Part shown: piece after piece, positions 15,918-24,342 of the stretch
How the letters are laid out: every line of letters begins with the position of its first letter
Numbering within the stretch: the stretch's first letter is position 1
Source: DATAZK01 sp965199805
Lineage (GTDB): Bacteria > Actinomycetota > Actinomycetes > Frankiales > Frankiaceae
DNA length: 64,000 nt
NCBI GenBank assembly: GCA_965199805.1
Contig: CBDATO010000003.1
Coordinates: 1,054,001 to 1,118,000, forward strand
Direction of reading: 5' to 3'
Program-made: the position numbers and the translations under genes
Notes under the pieces: generated by a model
What the model saw: the letters and a program-made list of their open reading frames with translations, nothing else
The model's database searches: none
Told to the model about the DNA's origin: nothing

Positions 15918-16655
15918 TCAGCAGAGAACGCCCTCGCCGGTCCCAATGCCCACCGAGGCGAACCGAACGGTGTCGGGCGAGTAGGGCGTCGTCGCGCCGT
16001 CTTCCAGCCCCGTGCGCACGCTGCTGTACAAAAACGCGTTGTCCTTGCCATCCACCTTCCAGTCGGGGCTGAGCGCCGTGAGCGCCGAGTCCGAGATGGC
16101 AGAGGTGTACGTGACCGCGTCGCAGCCGCCGTCCGGGTGGCTGGACTCGTCCTGGTTTCCGGCCACGACCTGGCTGGCCTTCGCTGCATCCGAGGGCAGC
16201 AGCTGCTGGACGACCGCCAGCGCCGCCTCCTGCGTCGCCGGAGCGACGAAGTACACGTTGAACGTGACGATGTGGCCGTGCCAGGTCGTGTCGCTGTAGT
16301 CGCCGCAGACCAGAGCGCCATCAACCGTCCACGCAGCGCGGTGTCCGAGCGGATACTGCTCATCCTCTGCCGCTACGCACTGAGCAATATCCGCTGGCTG
16401 GAAGTGCGTCGAAATGGTCGCCGGATCGGCGAGCAAAGCGGTCACGCCCTGTACCGCCAGCGGTCCTTGGGACGGCGCAGGGGTGATCGTTTCGACCGGG
16501 CTTGGCGCTTCGCTCGGTTCGTCGGTCGCTGGGGTGAACGAGTTGATCGCCGTAACGGGGTCGTCGGTCGGCTGCATGCCATTGGACTGGCCGGTGCTGC
16601 TGCCGCATCCGGCCACCGCACCGACGACCGCAATAGCGGCCAAAAGCTTCTTCAC
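15918..16655 (-). CDS. Secreted lipoprotein
   Basis: A 245-residue protein with signal MKKLLAAIAVVGAVAGC, lipobox VAGC at residue 17, and a Pro/Ser/Thr spacer to about residue 65. The mature domain is mixed alpha/beta with four Cys (AQCVAAED, LVCGDYS, GGCDAVT, VLC), two likely disulfides. GGGGA precedes the GTG start. Function unknown. Confidence 0.7.
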   Translation of the reverse strand: MKKLLAAIAVVGAVAGCGSSTGQSNGMQPTDDPVTAINSFTPATDEPSEAPSPVETITPAPSQGPLAVQGVTALLADPATISTHFQPADIAQCVAAEDEQYPLGHRAAWTVDGALVCGDYSDTTWHGHIVTFNVYFVAPATQEAALAVVQQLLPSDAAKASQVVAGNQDESSHPDGGCDAVTYTSAISDSALTALSPDWKVDGKDNAFLYSSVRTGLEDGATTPYSPDTVRFASVGIGTGEGVLC

Positions 16656-16769
16656 TCATCCCCGAATCGTTGATCTGTGCGCATTAGTCATATCCGAGCT
16701 GTCTGCTCTCGACGGCGCGAACACCCGAACCTCACAAAGTCGGGCGGCGGGTTCTTCGGTAGCAGGAGC

Positions 16770-16974
16770 TCAGTGGAGGGAGCCGCCGACCTTGTCAGCG
16801 ACCGACTTCGCCGTCGCCTGGTGGGGGGCCTCGATGACGACGTTGCCGACGTACGCCAGGGGACCGACCAAGCCCGTGTCGGCCACGGCCTTCAGCGCGT
16901 CATTGCGGGTCTTGGTGTCGGCGAACAACCCCCGCCGTGGAGCTTCGCGCAGTGGTCACCCGGTCGTTGGTCAT
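16770..16974 (-). pseudogene. Small hypothetical gene with a probable poly-G frameshift
   Basis: The 3' portion reads LFADTKTRNDALKAVADTGL, then VGPLAYVGNVVIEAPHQATA and KSVADKVGGSLH to a TGA at 16770, with good codon use. The only good start (ATG 16974) is in another frame that joins it across a run of five Gs (complement of 16929-16933); four Gs would give one protein of about 67 residues. A TTG inside the downstream frame is an alternative start. No family recognised. Confidence 0.4.
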
Positions 16975-17154
16975 CCCCCACTGCGGTTGCTGCCGCCGCA
17001 CGGAACTAGGCCCACCACCGGCGGCGAACAGAACGATCTTGCAAACTCTGAGTCCACTTCACGATCGGCAGCTACGCCAGCCCCCGGCTGGGCCCCTGAG
17101 ATTGCGGCCCGGGGTTAACTGCACTCGTTTCCATGGAGCCAAACATGCAGGTGG

Positions 17155-17265
17155 CTAGTGCCTAAACAGGCGGGGCTGCGGGCGACCTGCACCTTTGATC
17201 AGCAGGTACGGGATGCCCCACACCACGCACATGGCGGTGAACAGCACCGCACCCCGGCGGGTCAT
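17155..17265 (-). pseudogene. Truncated EamA (DMT superfamily) transporter, first helix only
   Basis: ATG 17265 follows a strong GGAGG. The product opens MTRRGAVLFTAMCVVWGIPY and LLIK, the typical first helix of ten-helix EamA metabolite exporters, then changes at about 17,190 to unrelated sequence (GAGRPQPRLFRH) and stops. The other nine helices are missing from the window. The break marks the junction between the left accessory region and the core region on the right. It is divergent from the acyl-CoA synthetase gene. Confidence 0.75.
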
Positions 17266-17395
17266 GCGTGTGCCTCCACCGGCCGCTGCTCCATCCGCCG
17301 CTCGACTCCCCCGGCCCGCGGGGCAAGATGAATGCACGTTTTGCATTTCCCGCGGGTGCTCCGTCGCCAGGGGTCCCGCCCGGCTCGAGGACACT

Positions 17396-19000
17396 ATGAC
17401 GACCGCAGCACCCGCACCCACGTTCAACCTCGCCGACCTCTTCGAGATGGTCGCCGCAGCCGTGCCCGACCGCATCGCCATGGTGATCGGCGACCGGCGC
17501 GTGACCTACCGCGAGCTGGACGAACGCTCCAACCGCTTCGCCCGCCACCTGCTCGACCTCGGGGTCCAGCCGGGTGACACGGTCGGCATCGACGCCTACA
17601 ACCGCGTCGAGTGGATCGAGGCCGCCTTCGGGGCGTACAAGGCCCGCGCGGTCGCGATCAACCTGAATTACCGGTACGTCGGTGACGAGCTGAAGTACGT
17701 CCTCGACGACGCCGACGTCAGCGTGCTGGTCTTCGAGCGCAGCCTCGCCCCCGTCATCGACGCCGTCCGCGGCGACCTGCCGCAGCTGCGGGAGCTGATC
17801 GTGCTCGAGGACGGCAGCGACGAGCAGACCGACGCCCTGCGCTGGGAGGACGTGCTGGCGGCCACGTCACCGGAGCGCCTGCCGATCCAGCGCTCCGCGG
17901 ACGACATCTACCTGCTCTACACGGGCGGCACCACCGGCATGCCGAAGGGCGTCCTGTGGCGCCACGAGGACGTCTTCCACGCCGCGCTCGGCGGCGGCGG
18001 CAGCTTCACCGGCCAGCCGATCGAGGCGCCGGAGGAGATCACGAGCCGGATCGTGCCCGAGGAGCGGGTCATGACCAGCATGATCAACGCGCCGATCATG
18101 CACGGCGCGGCGCAGTGGAACGTCTTCATCATGCTGTTCAGCGGCAACCGGGTCGTCTTCAACGACTCCCACTCGTTCGACCCGCACCACGTCTGGCGGC
18201 TCATCGAGCGCGAGCGGGCCAACTCGATCATGGTCGTCGGCGACGCCATCGCCCGGCCGCTCGCGGATGCGCTCGCCGAGCCGGGCGTCAGCTACGACCT
18301 GTCCTGCGTCGTGGCGATCGGCTCCGGCGGTGCGGTCTTCTCCGCCGCCGTACGCGAGCAGCTGCAGCAGCACCTGCCGCAGATCGTCACCCGCGACAGC
18401 ATCGGCGGCAGCGAGATCGGCGCCGGCGGCATGGGTGCCGGCAGCGGCGAGCGGCGCTTCGCCGTGAGCAACGAGATGGCCGTGCTCCGCGACGACCTCA
18501 CCCGCATCCCCGCCGGCAGCGACGAGGTCGGCAAGCTCGCCCGCACCGGCCACATCCCGCTCGGCTACCGCAAGGACCCGGAGAAGACGGCGGCGACCTA
18601 CCCCACCGACGCCGAGGGTGTGCGCTGGTCGGTGCCGGGCGACAACGCGCGCCACGAGGCGGACGGCACGATCACCCTGCTCGGCCGCGGCTCGTCGTCG
18701 ATCAACACCGGCGGCGAGAAGGTCTACCCGGAGGAGGTCGAGGCGGCGCTGAAGAGCCACCCCGACGTCTTCGACGTGCTCGTGGTCGGCCTGCCCGACG
18801 AGCGCTTCGGGCAGAAGATCGGTGCGGTCGTGCACGCCCGCCGTGACTCGCTGACCCTCGCCGAGCTGCAGGAGCACGCCCGTAACAAGATCGCCGGCTA
18901 CAAGATCCCGCGGGAGCTGAAGCTGGTGACGACCGTGCAGCGCACCGTGTCGGGCAAGCCCGACTACCGGTGGGCACGCGAGGTCTTCGAGAAGAGCTGA
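17396..19000 (+). CDS. Acyl-CoA synthetase (AMP-binding, FadD type)
   Basis: A 534-residue ANL-superfamily enzyme that adenylates a carboxylic acid and transfers it to CoA. The P-loop YTGGTTGMPKG starts at about residue 175. The A8 hinge is RGSSSINTGGEK, and the catalytic Lys in SGKPDYRW is near residue 521. It most resembles the actinobacterial FadD17/FadD19-like group acting on medium/long-chain or steroid side-chain acids; the substrate is not readable. GAGG precedes the ATG. The gene stands alone between the EamA remnant and a convergent molybdoenzyme. Confidence 0.88.
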   Translation: MTTAAPAPTFNLADLFEMVAAAVPDRIAMVIGDRRVTYRELDERSNRFARHLLDLGVQPGDTVGIDAYNRVEWIEAAFGAYKARAVAINLNYRYVGDELKYVLDDADVSVLVFERSLAPVIDAVRGDLPQLRELIVLEDGSDEQTDALRWEDVLAATSPERLPIQRSADDIYLLYTGGTTGMPKGVLWRHEDVFHAALGGGGSFTGQPIEAPEEITSRIVPEERVMTSMINAPIMHGAAQWNVFIMLFSGNRVVFNDSHSFDPHHVWRLIERERANSIMVVGDAIARPLADALAEPGVSYDLSCVVAIGSGGAVFSAAVREQLQQHLPQIVTRDSIGGSEIGAGGMGAGSGERRFAVSNEMAVLRDDLTRIPAGSDEVGKLARTGHIPLGYRKDPEKTAATYPTDAEGVRWSVPGDNARHEADGTITLLGRGSSSINTGGEKVYPEEVEAALKSHPDVFDVLVVGLPDERFGQKIGAVVHARRDSLTLAELQEHARNKIAGYKIPRELKLVTTVQRTVSGKPDYRWAREVFEKS

Positions 19001-19010
19001 CCGCACGTCG

Positions 19011-19048
19011 CAGCGGCCGTCACCCCCTCTCGAGGGTGGCGGCCGCTG
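19011..19048. terminator. Hairpin between convergent genes
   Basis: CAGCGGCC pairs with GGCCGCTG across an inner TCACCC/GGGTGG stem, between the convergent ends of the acyl-CoA synthetase and molybdoenzyme genes. There is no U-tract, as is usual in high-GC actinobacteria. Confidence 0.6.
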
Positions 19049-19076
19049 TGGCGATCGGTGCGCGTGACGACCGGGG

Positions 19077-21410
19077 CTAGCTCATCGAGAGCGCCGGGGC
19101 CTCCTGCGCCGCCTGGGCCCGCTCGACCGGCGTCACGGTGACCGGATAGCCGTTGACCACCGCGTTGCCCGACAGCGTGTCGACGAGCCGGCCGGGCGCG
19201 AGGATGTTGGTGTTCACGCCGACGTGCGCGGCCGGTACGCCGGTCTGGGCGCCCGGCACGGAGTGGCCCCAGCCGTGCGGCAGGGAGACGACCCCCGGCA
19301 TCATCTCGTCGCTGATCTCGATCTCGACCTCGACGCTGCCGGCCTCGCTCGCCACCCGGGCGAGCTCACCGTCGACGACCCCGCTGGTCGCCGCGTCCTG
19401 CGGGTTCATCAGCAGGGTGCAGCGGTTGGAGCCACCGACGAGGGTCGGCATCTGGTGCATCCACGAGTTGTTGGAGCGCAGGTGGCGGCGGCTGGTCATG
19501 ACCAGCTGTTCGGAGGAGCGCTCGAGCCGCTGTGCGAGGCGCGGCAGGTCGCCGAGGATGTACTCCGGCGCGAGCTCGAGCTTGCCGGACGGCGTCTTCA
19601 GGATCTCGCCGAGCTTCGGCACCATCGGGCCGAGGTCGAGACCGTCGGGGTTGTCCTTGAAGCTCTGCAGCGTGAGGCCGCCCGGGTTCTCGCCGTAGCG
19701 GTCACCGAACGGGCCGGTGCGCAGCGAGAGGTCGATCATGCGCTCGGGGCCGCCCTCCTCGTAATGCGCCATGACGGTGGCCGGGTCGAGTCCGGTGACC
19801 GAGACCAGGAAGGAGAACCAGCCGTCGTCGAGCGCCTTGACGTCGACCTCGGCGGCCGGCTGGCCCATGAGGATCCCCGCGAGCCGCAGGATGATCTCCC
19901 ACTCCCCCGGACGGCCGTCCGTGGGCGGGAAGATCGCGTCCGACCACTTGCCGGCGCTGCGGACCGCGAACGCCCACAGCAGGTCGTCGAAGTGCGGCTG
20001 CTCCAGCGGGCTCAACCCGGGCAGGATCACGTGGGCGTGCCGGGTGGTCTCGTTGATCCAGTTGTCGATGCTGATCATCGCGTCGAGCTGCGGCAGGGCG
20101 GCTGCCAGCCGGTCGGCGCCGGGTGCACTCAGCGCCGGGTTGCCCGCGACGGTGATCAGCGCCTTCACCTGACCGTCGCCGGGCGTGTCGATCTCCTCGG
20201 CCATGCACGAGACCGGCACCTGCCCGAGCACCTCGGGGGCGCCGCGGACCCGGCTCTGCCAGCGGCCGAACTGCACGTCGGTGCCGCTGCCGGGGGTGCC
20301 CGGCTCGGTGTTGCGAACCAGCGACCCGACGGTCCAGTTGACCGGCGTCGGGAACATCAGGCCCCCGGGGACGTCGAAGTGCCCGGTGATGATGTTGACG
20401 ACGTCGATGAGCCAGCTGGCGAGTGTGCCGAACTCCTGGTTGCACAGCCCGATCCGGCCGTAGACCGCGCCGCGTTCGGCACCGGCGATCTCGCGGGCCA
20501 GCAGCCGGATCCGCTCGGCCGGCACCTGGCAGGTGTCGGCGACCCGCTCCGGGGTCCACTCCGCGGCGGCCGTGCGCAGCTCCTCGATCCCGGCGACCTG
20601 GCCGGCGATGGTGCCGAGGTCGACCAGCCCCTCCTCGAAGAGCACCTGCACGACGGCGAGCAGCAGCGCCGCGTCGGTGCCGGGCAGGATCGGGATCCAC
20701 TCCGACGCGTGCCGCACGGTGCCGGTGCGGCGCGGGTCGATGACGATGACCTTCCCGCCGTCGGCGCGGATGCGGTCGAGCTGACCGAGGACGTCGGCGC
20801 ACGCCATGAGCGAGCCCTGCGACGCCTGCGGGTTGGCGCCCATCAGCACCATGAAGTCGGTGCGCTGCAGGTCGGGCACGGGGATGTCCCACATGCCGCC
20901 GTACATCAGCGCCGACGAGACGTTCTTCGGCCACTGGTCGACGGTGCCCGCCGAGTAGATCCGCGGGATGCCGGTCATGCCGATGAGCACGCCGAGGTAG
21001 CGGCCGATGGAGAAGGTGTGGGCCGCCGGGTTGCCGACGTACGCCGTCACGGCCTCCCAGCCGTGCTCGTCGACGACCTTGCGCACGAGCGTCTCGCAGA
21101 CCGCGAATGCCTCGTCCCAGCTGACCTCGCGGAAGGTGTCGGTGCCCGCGTCGCGCACGACGGGGCCGCGCAGCCGGGTCGGGTCGCTGTGCAGCCGGCC
21201 GATCGTCGTGCCCTTGGGGCAGATGTGGCCGTGGCTGAACACGTCCTCCTTGCGCGGACGGATCTTCACGATCTCGTCACCCTTGACGGTGACCTCGAGG
21301 CCGCACATGGCCTCACAAAGCGGGCAGGTGCGGATGTGCATGCGCTCCTGATCCGCATCTGCGGGATCCGGTGCGCCGACGCTCGGGGCGGACAGGTCGG
21401 AGACGGTCAC
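19077..21410 (-). CDS. Molybdopterin-dependent oxidoreductase
   Basis: A 777-residue protein of the DMSO reductase/formate dehydrogenase superfamily. The N-terminal [4Fe-4S] ligands are C29-x2-C32-x3-C36-x27-C64 (CPLCEAMC ... HICPKG). Molybdopterin-binding segments follow (GANPQASQGS, VIDPRRTGT, AGNPALSAP), and a C-terminal molydopterin-dinucleotide-binding barrel covers about residues 640-760 (LRSNNSWMHQMP, LPHGWGHS). There is no Tat signal, so it is cytoplasmic. No partner redox subunit adjoins. GAGGAG lies eight bases before the GTG. The substrate is unknown; homologues are often labelled formate dehydrogenase-like. Confidence 0.88.
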   Translation of the reverse strand: MTVSDLSAPSVGAPDPADADQERMHIRTCPLCEAMCGLEVTVKGDEIVKIRPRKEDVFSHGHICPKGTTIGRLHSDPTRLRGPVVRDAGTDTFREVSWDEAFAVCETLVRKVVDEHGWEAVTAYVGNPAAHTFSIGRYLGVLIGMTGIPRIYSAGTVDQWPKNVSSALMYGGMWDIPVPDLQRTDFMVLMGANPQASQGSLMACADVLGQLDRIRADGGKVIVIDPRRTGTVRHASEWIPILPGTDAALLLAVVQVLFEEGLVDLGTIAGQVAGIEELRTAAAEWTPERVADTCQVPAERIRLLAREIAGAERGAVYGRIGLCNQEFGTLASWLIDVVNIITGHFDVPGGLMFPTPVNWTVGSLVRNTEPGTPGSGTDVQFGRWQSRVRGAPEVLGQVPVSCMAEEIDTPGDGQVKALITVAGNPALSAPGADRLAAALPQLDAMISIDNWINETTRHAHVILPGLSPLEQPHFDDLLWAFAVRSAGKWSDAIFPPTDGRPGEWEIILRLAGILMGQPAAEVDVKALDDGWFSFLVSVTGLDPATVMAHYEEGGPERMIDLSLRTGPFGDRYGENPGGLTLQSFKDNPDGLDLGPMVPKLGEILKTPSGKLELAPEYILGDLPRLAQRLERSSEQLVMTSRRHLRSNNSWMHQMPTLVGGSNRCTLLMNPQDAATSGVVDGELARVASEAGSVEVEIEISDEMMPGVVSLPHGWGHSVPGAQTGVPAAHVGVNTNILAPGRLVDTLSGNAVVNGYPVTVTPVERAQAAQEAPALSMS

Positions 21411-21541
21411 GGCAGGCTCCTCGCCAGGCGATGCAGGGTGTCGCAGCTCACACCGGCACCGTAACCCCGAGCGTCAGGACCGCGTCAGTCGCATACGCAG
21501 ACCCGCGCCTCCCTCGCTGCGCTCACTCGGTCGCGATCTGC

Positions 21542-22954
21542 TCAGTCGGTGCCGCCCTCCATCGCCGCCCGGTCCAGGAAGTCGGCCTCCTCGTGCGCGT
21601 CGCCGCCCGACGCGATGGCGTTGGCGCCACCCGCCTGCGGGCTGCCGACCAGCACCGCGTGCGAGCTGAGCAGGCCCATGGCGGCGTACTGCTCGAGCTT
21701 GGCGCGCGAGTCGGCGATGTCGAGGTTGCGCATGGTCAGCTGCCCGATGCGGTCGACCGGGCCGAAGGCGGCGTCGGTGGTGCGCTCCATCGACAGCTTG
21801 TCGGGGTGGTAGCTGAAGGCCGGGCCCTGCGTGTCGAGGATGGTCCAGTCCTCGCCGCGGCGCAGCCGGAGCGTGACCGAGCCGGTGACGGCGGAGCCGA
21901 CCCACCGCTGCAGCGACTCCCGCACCATGAGCGCCTGCGGGTCGAGCCAGCGGCCCTCGTACATGAGCCGGCCGAGCTTGCGCCCTTCCGAGTGGTACGT
22001 GGCCAGGGTGTCCTCGTTGTGGATCGCGTTGACCAGCCGCTCGTACGCGATGTGCAGCAGGGCCATGCCCGGCGCCTCGTAGATGCCGCGGCTCTTGGCC
22101 TCGATGATCCGGTTCTCGATCTGATCGCTCATGCCGAGCCCGTGCCGGCCGCCGATGGCGTTCGCCGCCAGCACCAGGTCGACGTCGGAGGCGAACGTCT
22201 GCCCGTCGATCGAGACCGGCCGCCCCCGCTCGAAGCTGACCGTGACGTCCTCGGTGGCGATCTCGACGGCCGGATCCCAGAACGCCACACCCATGATCGG
22301 CTGGACGGTCTCCATGCTGGTGTCGAGGTGCTCCAGCGTCTTGGCCTCGTGGGTGGCGCCCCAGATGTTGGCGTCGGTGGAGTAGGCCTTCTCGGTGCTG
22401 TCGCGGTAGGGCAGGTCGCGGGCGATCAGCCACTCGCTCATCTCGGTACGCCCGCCGAGCTCCCCCACGAAGTCGGCGTCGAGCCACGGCTTGTAGATCC
22501 GCAGCGCCGGGTTGGCCAGCAGGCCGTAACGGTAGAAGCGCTCGATGTCGTTGCCCTTGAAGGTCGACCCGTCGCCCCAGATCTGCACCTGGTCGTCCAG
22601 CATCGCGCGCACCAGCAGGGTGCCGGTGACCGCCCGGCCCAGCGGCGTGGTGTTGAAGTAGCTGCGCCCACCGGAGCGCACGTGGAAGGCGCCGCAGGTC
22701 AGCGCGGCCAGACCCTCCTCGACCAGTGACGCGCGGCAGTCGACCAGCCGGGCGAGCTCGGCGCCGTAACTCGCGGCACGGCTCGGCACCGACGCGATGT
22801 CGGGCTCGTCGTACTGACCGAGGTCGGCCGTGTAGGTGCAGGGGATGGCTCCCCGCTCGCGCATCCACGCGACGGCGACCGATGTGTCCAGCCCGCCGGA
22901 GAAGGCGATGCCGACCCGCTCGCCGGACGGCAGGGACGTGAGGACCTTGGTCAT
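21542..22954 (-). CDS. argG: Argininosuccinate synthase, type 2
   Basis: A 470-residue enzyme joining citrulline and aspartate with ATP, the seventh step of arginine synthesis. The N-terminal PP-loop AFSGGLDTS is at residues 17-24. Citrulline/aspartate pocket segments include STFKGNDIERF, GATHEAKTLEHL and DQIENRIIEAKSRGIYEAP. Length and sequence fit the E. coli-type (type 2) enzyme rather than the shorter type 1. The gene is isolated rather than in an arg cluster. A candidate ARG box lies 22 bp upstream. Confidence 0.95.
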   Translation of the reverse strand: MTKVLTSLPSGERVGIAFSGGLDTSVAVAWMRERGAIPCTYTADLGQYDEPDIASVPSRAASYGAELARLVDCRASLVEEGLAALTCGAFHVRSGGRSYFNTTPLGRAVTGTLLVRAMLDDQVQIWGDGSTFKGNDIERFYRYGLLANPALRIYKPWLDADFVGELGGRTEMSEWLIARDLPYRDSTEKAYSTDANIWGATHEAKTLEHLDTSMETVQPIMGVAFWDPAVEIATEDVTVSFERGRPVSIDGQTFASDVDLVLAANAIGGRHGLGMSDQIENRIIEAKSRGIYEAPGMALLHIAYERLVNAIHNEDTLATYHSEGRKLGRLMYEGRWLDPQALMVRESLQRWVGSAVTGSVTLRLRRGEDWTILDTQGPAFSYHPDKLSMERTTDAAFGPVDRIGQLTMRNLDIADSRAKLEQYAAMGLLSSHAVLVGSPQAGGANAIASGGDAHEEADFLDRAAMEGGTD

Positions 22955-22975
22955 GCGCTCAGAATATGCGCGTCA

Positions 22976-22991
22976 CTGCATGAAAATGCGG
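22976..22991 (-). promoter_or_regulatory. Candidate ARG box / ArgR operator for argG
   Basis: CTGCAT-GAAA-ATGCGG is an imperfect inverted repeat resembling actinobacterial ARG boxes (TGCAT-n4-ATGCA). It overlaps the expected -35 area of a minus-strand promoter whose -10 could be CATATT or TATTCT just before the argG ATG. Inference only. Confidence 0.4.
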
Positions 22992-23025
22992 TTTCGCTTG
23001 GTCACATTTGGCCGGGCCGACTGGG

Positions 23026-23706
23026 TCAGAGCGGGATGCGCAGCCCGGCTGCGGACGGTCGCCCGGCGGACTCGAGGAGCGGTGCGGTCACCACGTACGT
23101 CGTCAGCCCCTGCCACAGCGACTTGCGGCGGAACATGGCGTGGCCGGTGCGGCGCAGCTCGTACCGCGTGACGTCGACCCCGGCGGCCCGCGCCCGTTCG
23201 GCGAAGGCGCGCGAGCCGCTCGCCGGCACCCAACGGTCACGGGTGCCGTGCAGGATCAGCACCGCGGTGCCGCGCAGGTGCTCGACCGCCTCCCCGTCGG
23301 GCAGCCACGGGGCCAGCGCGACGATCCCGGCGACGAGCGGGTCTCCTCCGGCCGCGAGCGCCGTACGTCCGCCGAGGGAGTGGCCGACCAGGTGCACCGG
23401 CACGCCGGGGTGCTGCTCGTGGATCCGCGCGAGTGCCCAGCGGGCGTCCTCGACCTGACGTCCTTTGTCGTTCCAGCCGCGGTCGCGGTAGCCCAGCGTC
23501 CAGACGGCGAGGCCCGCCGCACCGCCGGCCGCATGCAGGTCGCGAGCGAACGGCGTCATCCGCAGCGCGCTGAACTGACGCCGGCTCGCCGGACGCATGC
23601 TGCGCGCCTTGCCGCCGTGCAGGACGAGGGCCACCGCCCGCGTGGCCCCGACGGCCGGCCGGATGCTCAGCCGCGGCGCCGCGGGCTCGCTCTCGACGTT
23701 GCTCAC
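23026..23706 (-). CDS. Alpha/beta hydrolase
   Basis: A 226-residue enzyme with the nucleophile elbow GHSLGG (Ser at about 110), a catalytic acid after ILHGTRDRWV and the His in RRTGHAMF. An HGGK segment near residue 30 supplies the oxyanion region. There is no signal peptide, so it is cytoplasmic. It resembles dienelactone-hydrolase or esterase-like proteins; substrate unknown. It starts at GTG 23706, divergent from the FKBP gene. Confidence 0.85.
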   Translation of the reverse strand: MSNVESEPAAPRLSIRPAVGATRAVALVLHGGKARSMRPASRRQFSALRMTPFARDLHAAGGAAGLAVWTLGYRDRGWNDKGRQVEDARWALARIHEQHPGVPVHLVGHSLGGRTALAAGGDPLVAGIVALAPWLPDGEAVEHLRGTAVLILHGTRDRWVPASGSRAFAERARAAGVDVTRYELRRTGHAMFRRKSLWQGLTTYVVTAPLLESAGRPSAAGLRIPL

Positions 23707-23841
23707 TCCGAAGTCTTCGGTCGGCCCGGGCTGCGTGCCGTGCCCGTCAGGCAGACTGAGGCGTACCTCTCGTCCCGGTCCGTCCGGCTGTTCTGCCCTC
23801 GCATCGGCACGGTTTTCACAACGCTGCAGGAGTTGCCACGC

Positions 23842-24240
23842 ATGCCCGTCTCAGTCGCCAACGCTGCCGACACCGGCTCGGCCCCCCAGGTGTCGGTCAC
23901 CCCCGACACCAAGCCTGACACCCTCGAGCTCGAGGACCTGGTGATCGGCGAGGGCCGTGAGGCCGTCACCACCGACACCGTCGAGGTGCACTACCTCGGT
24001 GTGCACGTCGACAACGGCAAGGAGTTCGACTCCTCGTGGGGCCGCGGCGGACGTCCGACGCAGTTCCCGCTGAACGGCGTCATCGCCGGCTTCCGTGACG
24101 GCATCGCCGGCATGAAGGAGGGTGGCCGCCGCGTCCTGGTGGTGCCGCCGGACATGGGCTACGGCCGCCGCGGTGCCCCGCCGGCGATCAAGGCCAACGA
24201 GCACCTGATCTTCGTCGTCGACCTCATCCGGGTCGTCTGA
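23842..24240 (+). CDS. FKBP-type peptidyl-prolyl isomerase
   Basis: A 132-residue protein: an acidic N-terminal extension of about 40 residues, then a single FKBP domain with the core signature VEVHYLGVHVDNGKEFDSSW, FPLNGVIAGFRDGIAGMKEG, the VPPDMGYG turn and FVVDLIRV. It is cytoplasmic, with no signal peptide. AGGAG lies nine bases before the ATG. It probably assists folding. A perfect palindrome follows the stop. Confidence 0.93.
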   Translation: MPVSVANAADTGSAPQVSVTPDTKPDTLELEDLVIGEGREAVTTDTVEVHYLGVHVDNGKEFDSSWGRGGRPTQFPLNGVIAGFRDGIAGMKEGGRRVLVVPPDMGYGRRGAPPAIKANEHLIFVVDLIRVV

Positions 24241-24256
24241 CGCACTGTGCGTCGTC

Positions 24257-24290
24257 GCGGTCGTGACGCCCGATCGGGCGTCACGACCGC
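24257..24290. terminator. Perfect 34-bp palindrome downstream of the FKBP gene
   Basis: GCGGTCGTGACGCCCGA is followed directly by its exact reverse complement, with no spacer. It lies 16 bases after the FKBP stop and probably ends that transcript. Confidence 0.65.
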
Positions 24291-24342
24291 AACCACCGTT
24301 CCGACCGCTTGAGCTCCCGCCCGCACTGACGATCGGTCAGCG

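Noticed and set aside
19224..21464. 746-codon plus-strand frame opposite the molybdoenzyme
   Set aside because: Antisense shadow rich in Arg, Gly, His and Asp; the minus-strand gene has iron-sulfur and cofactor motifs.
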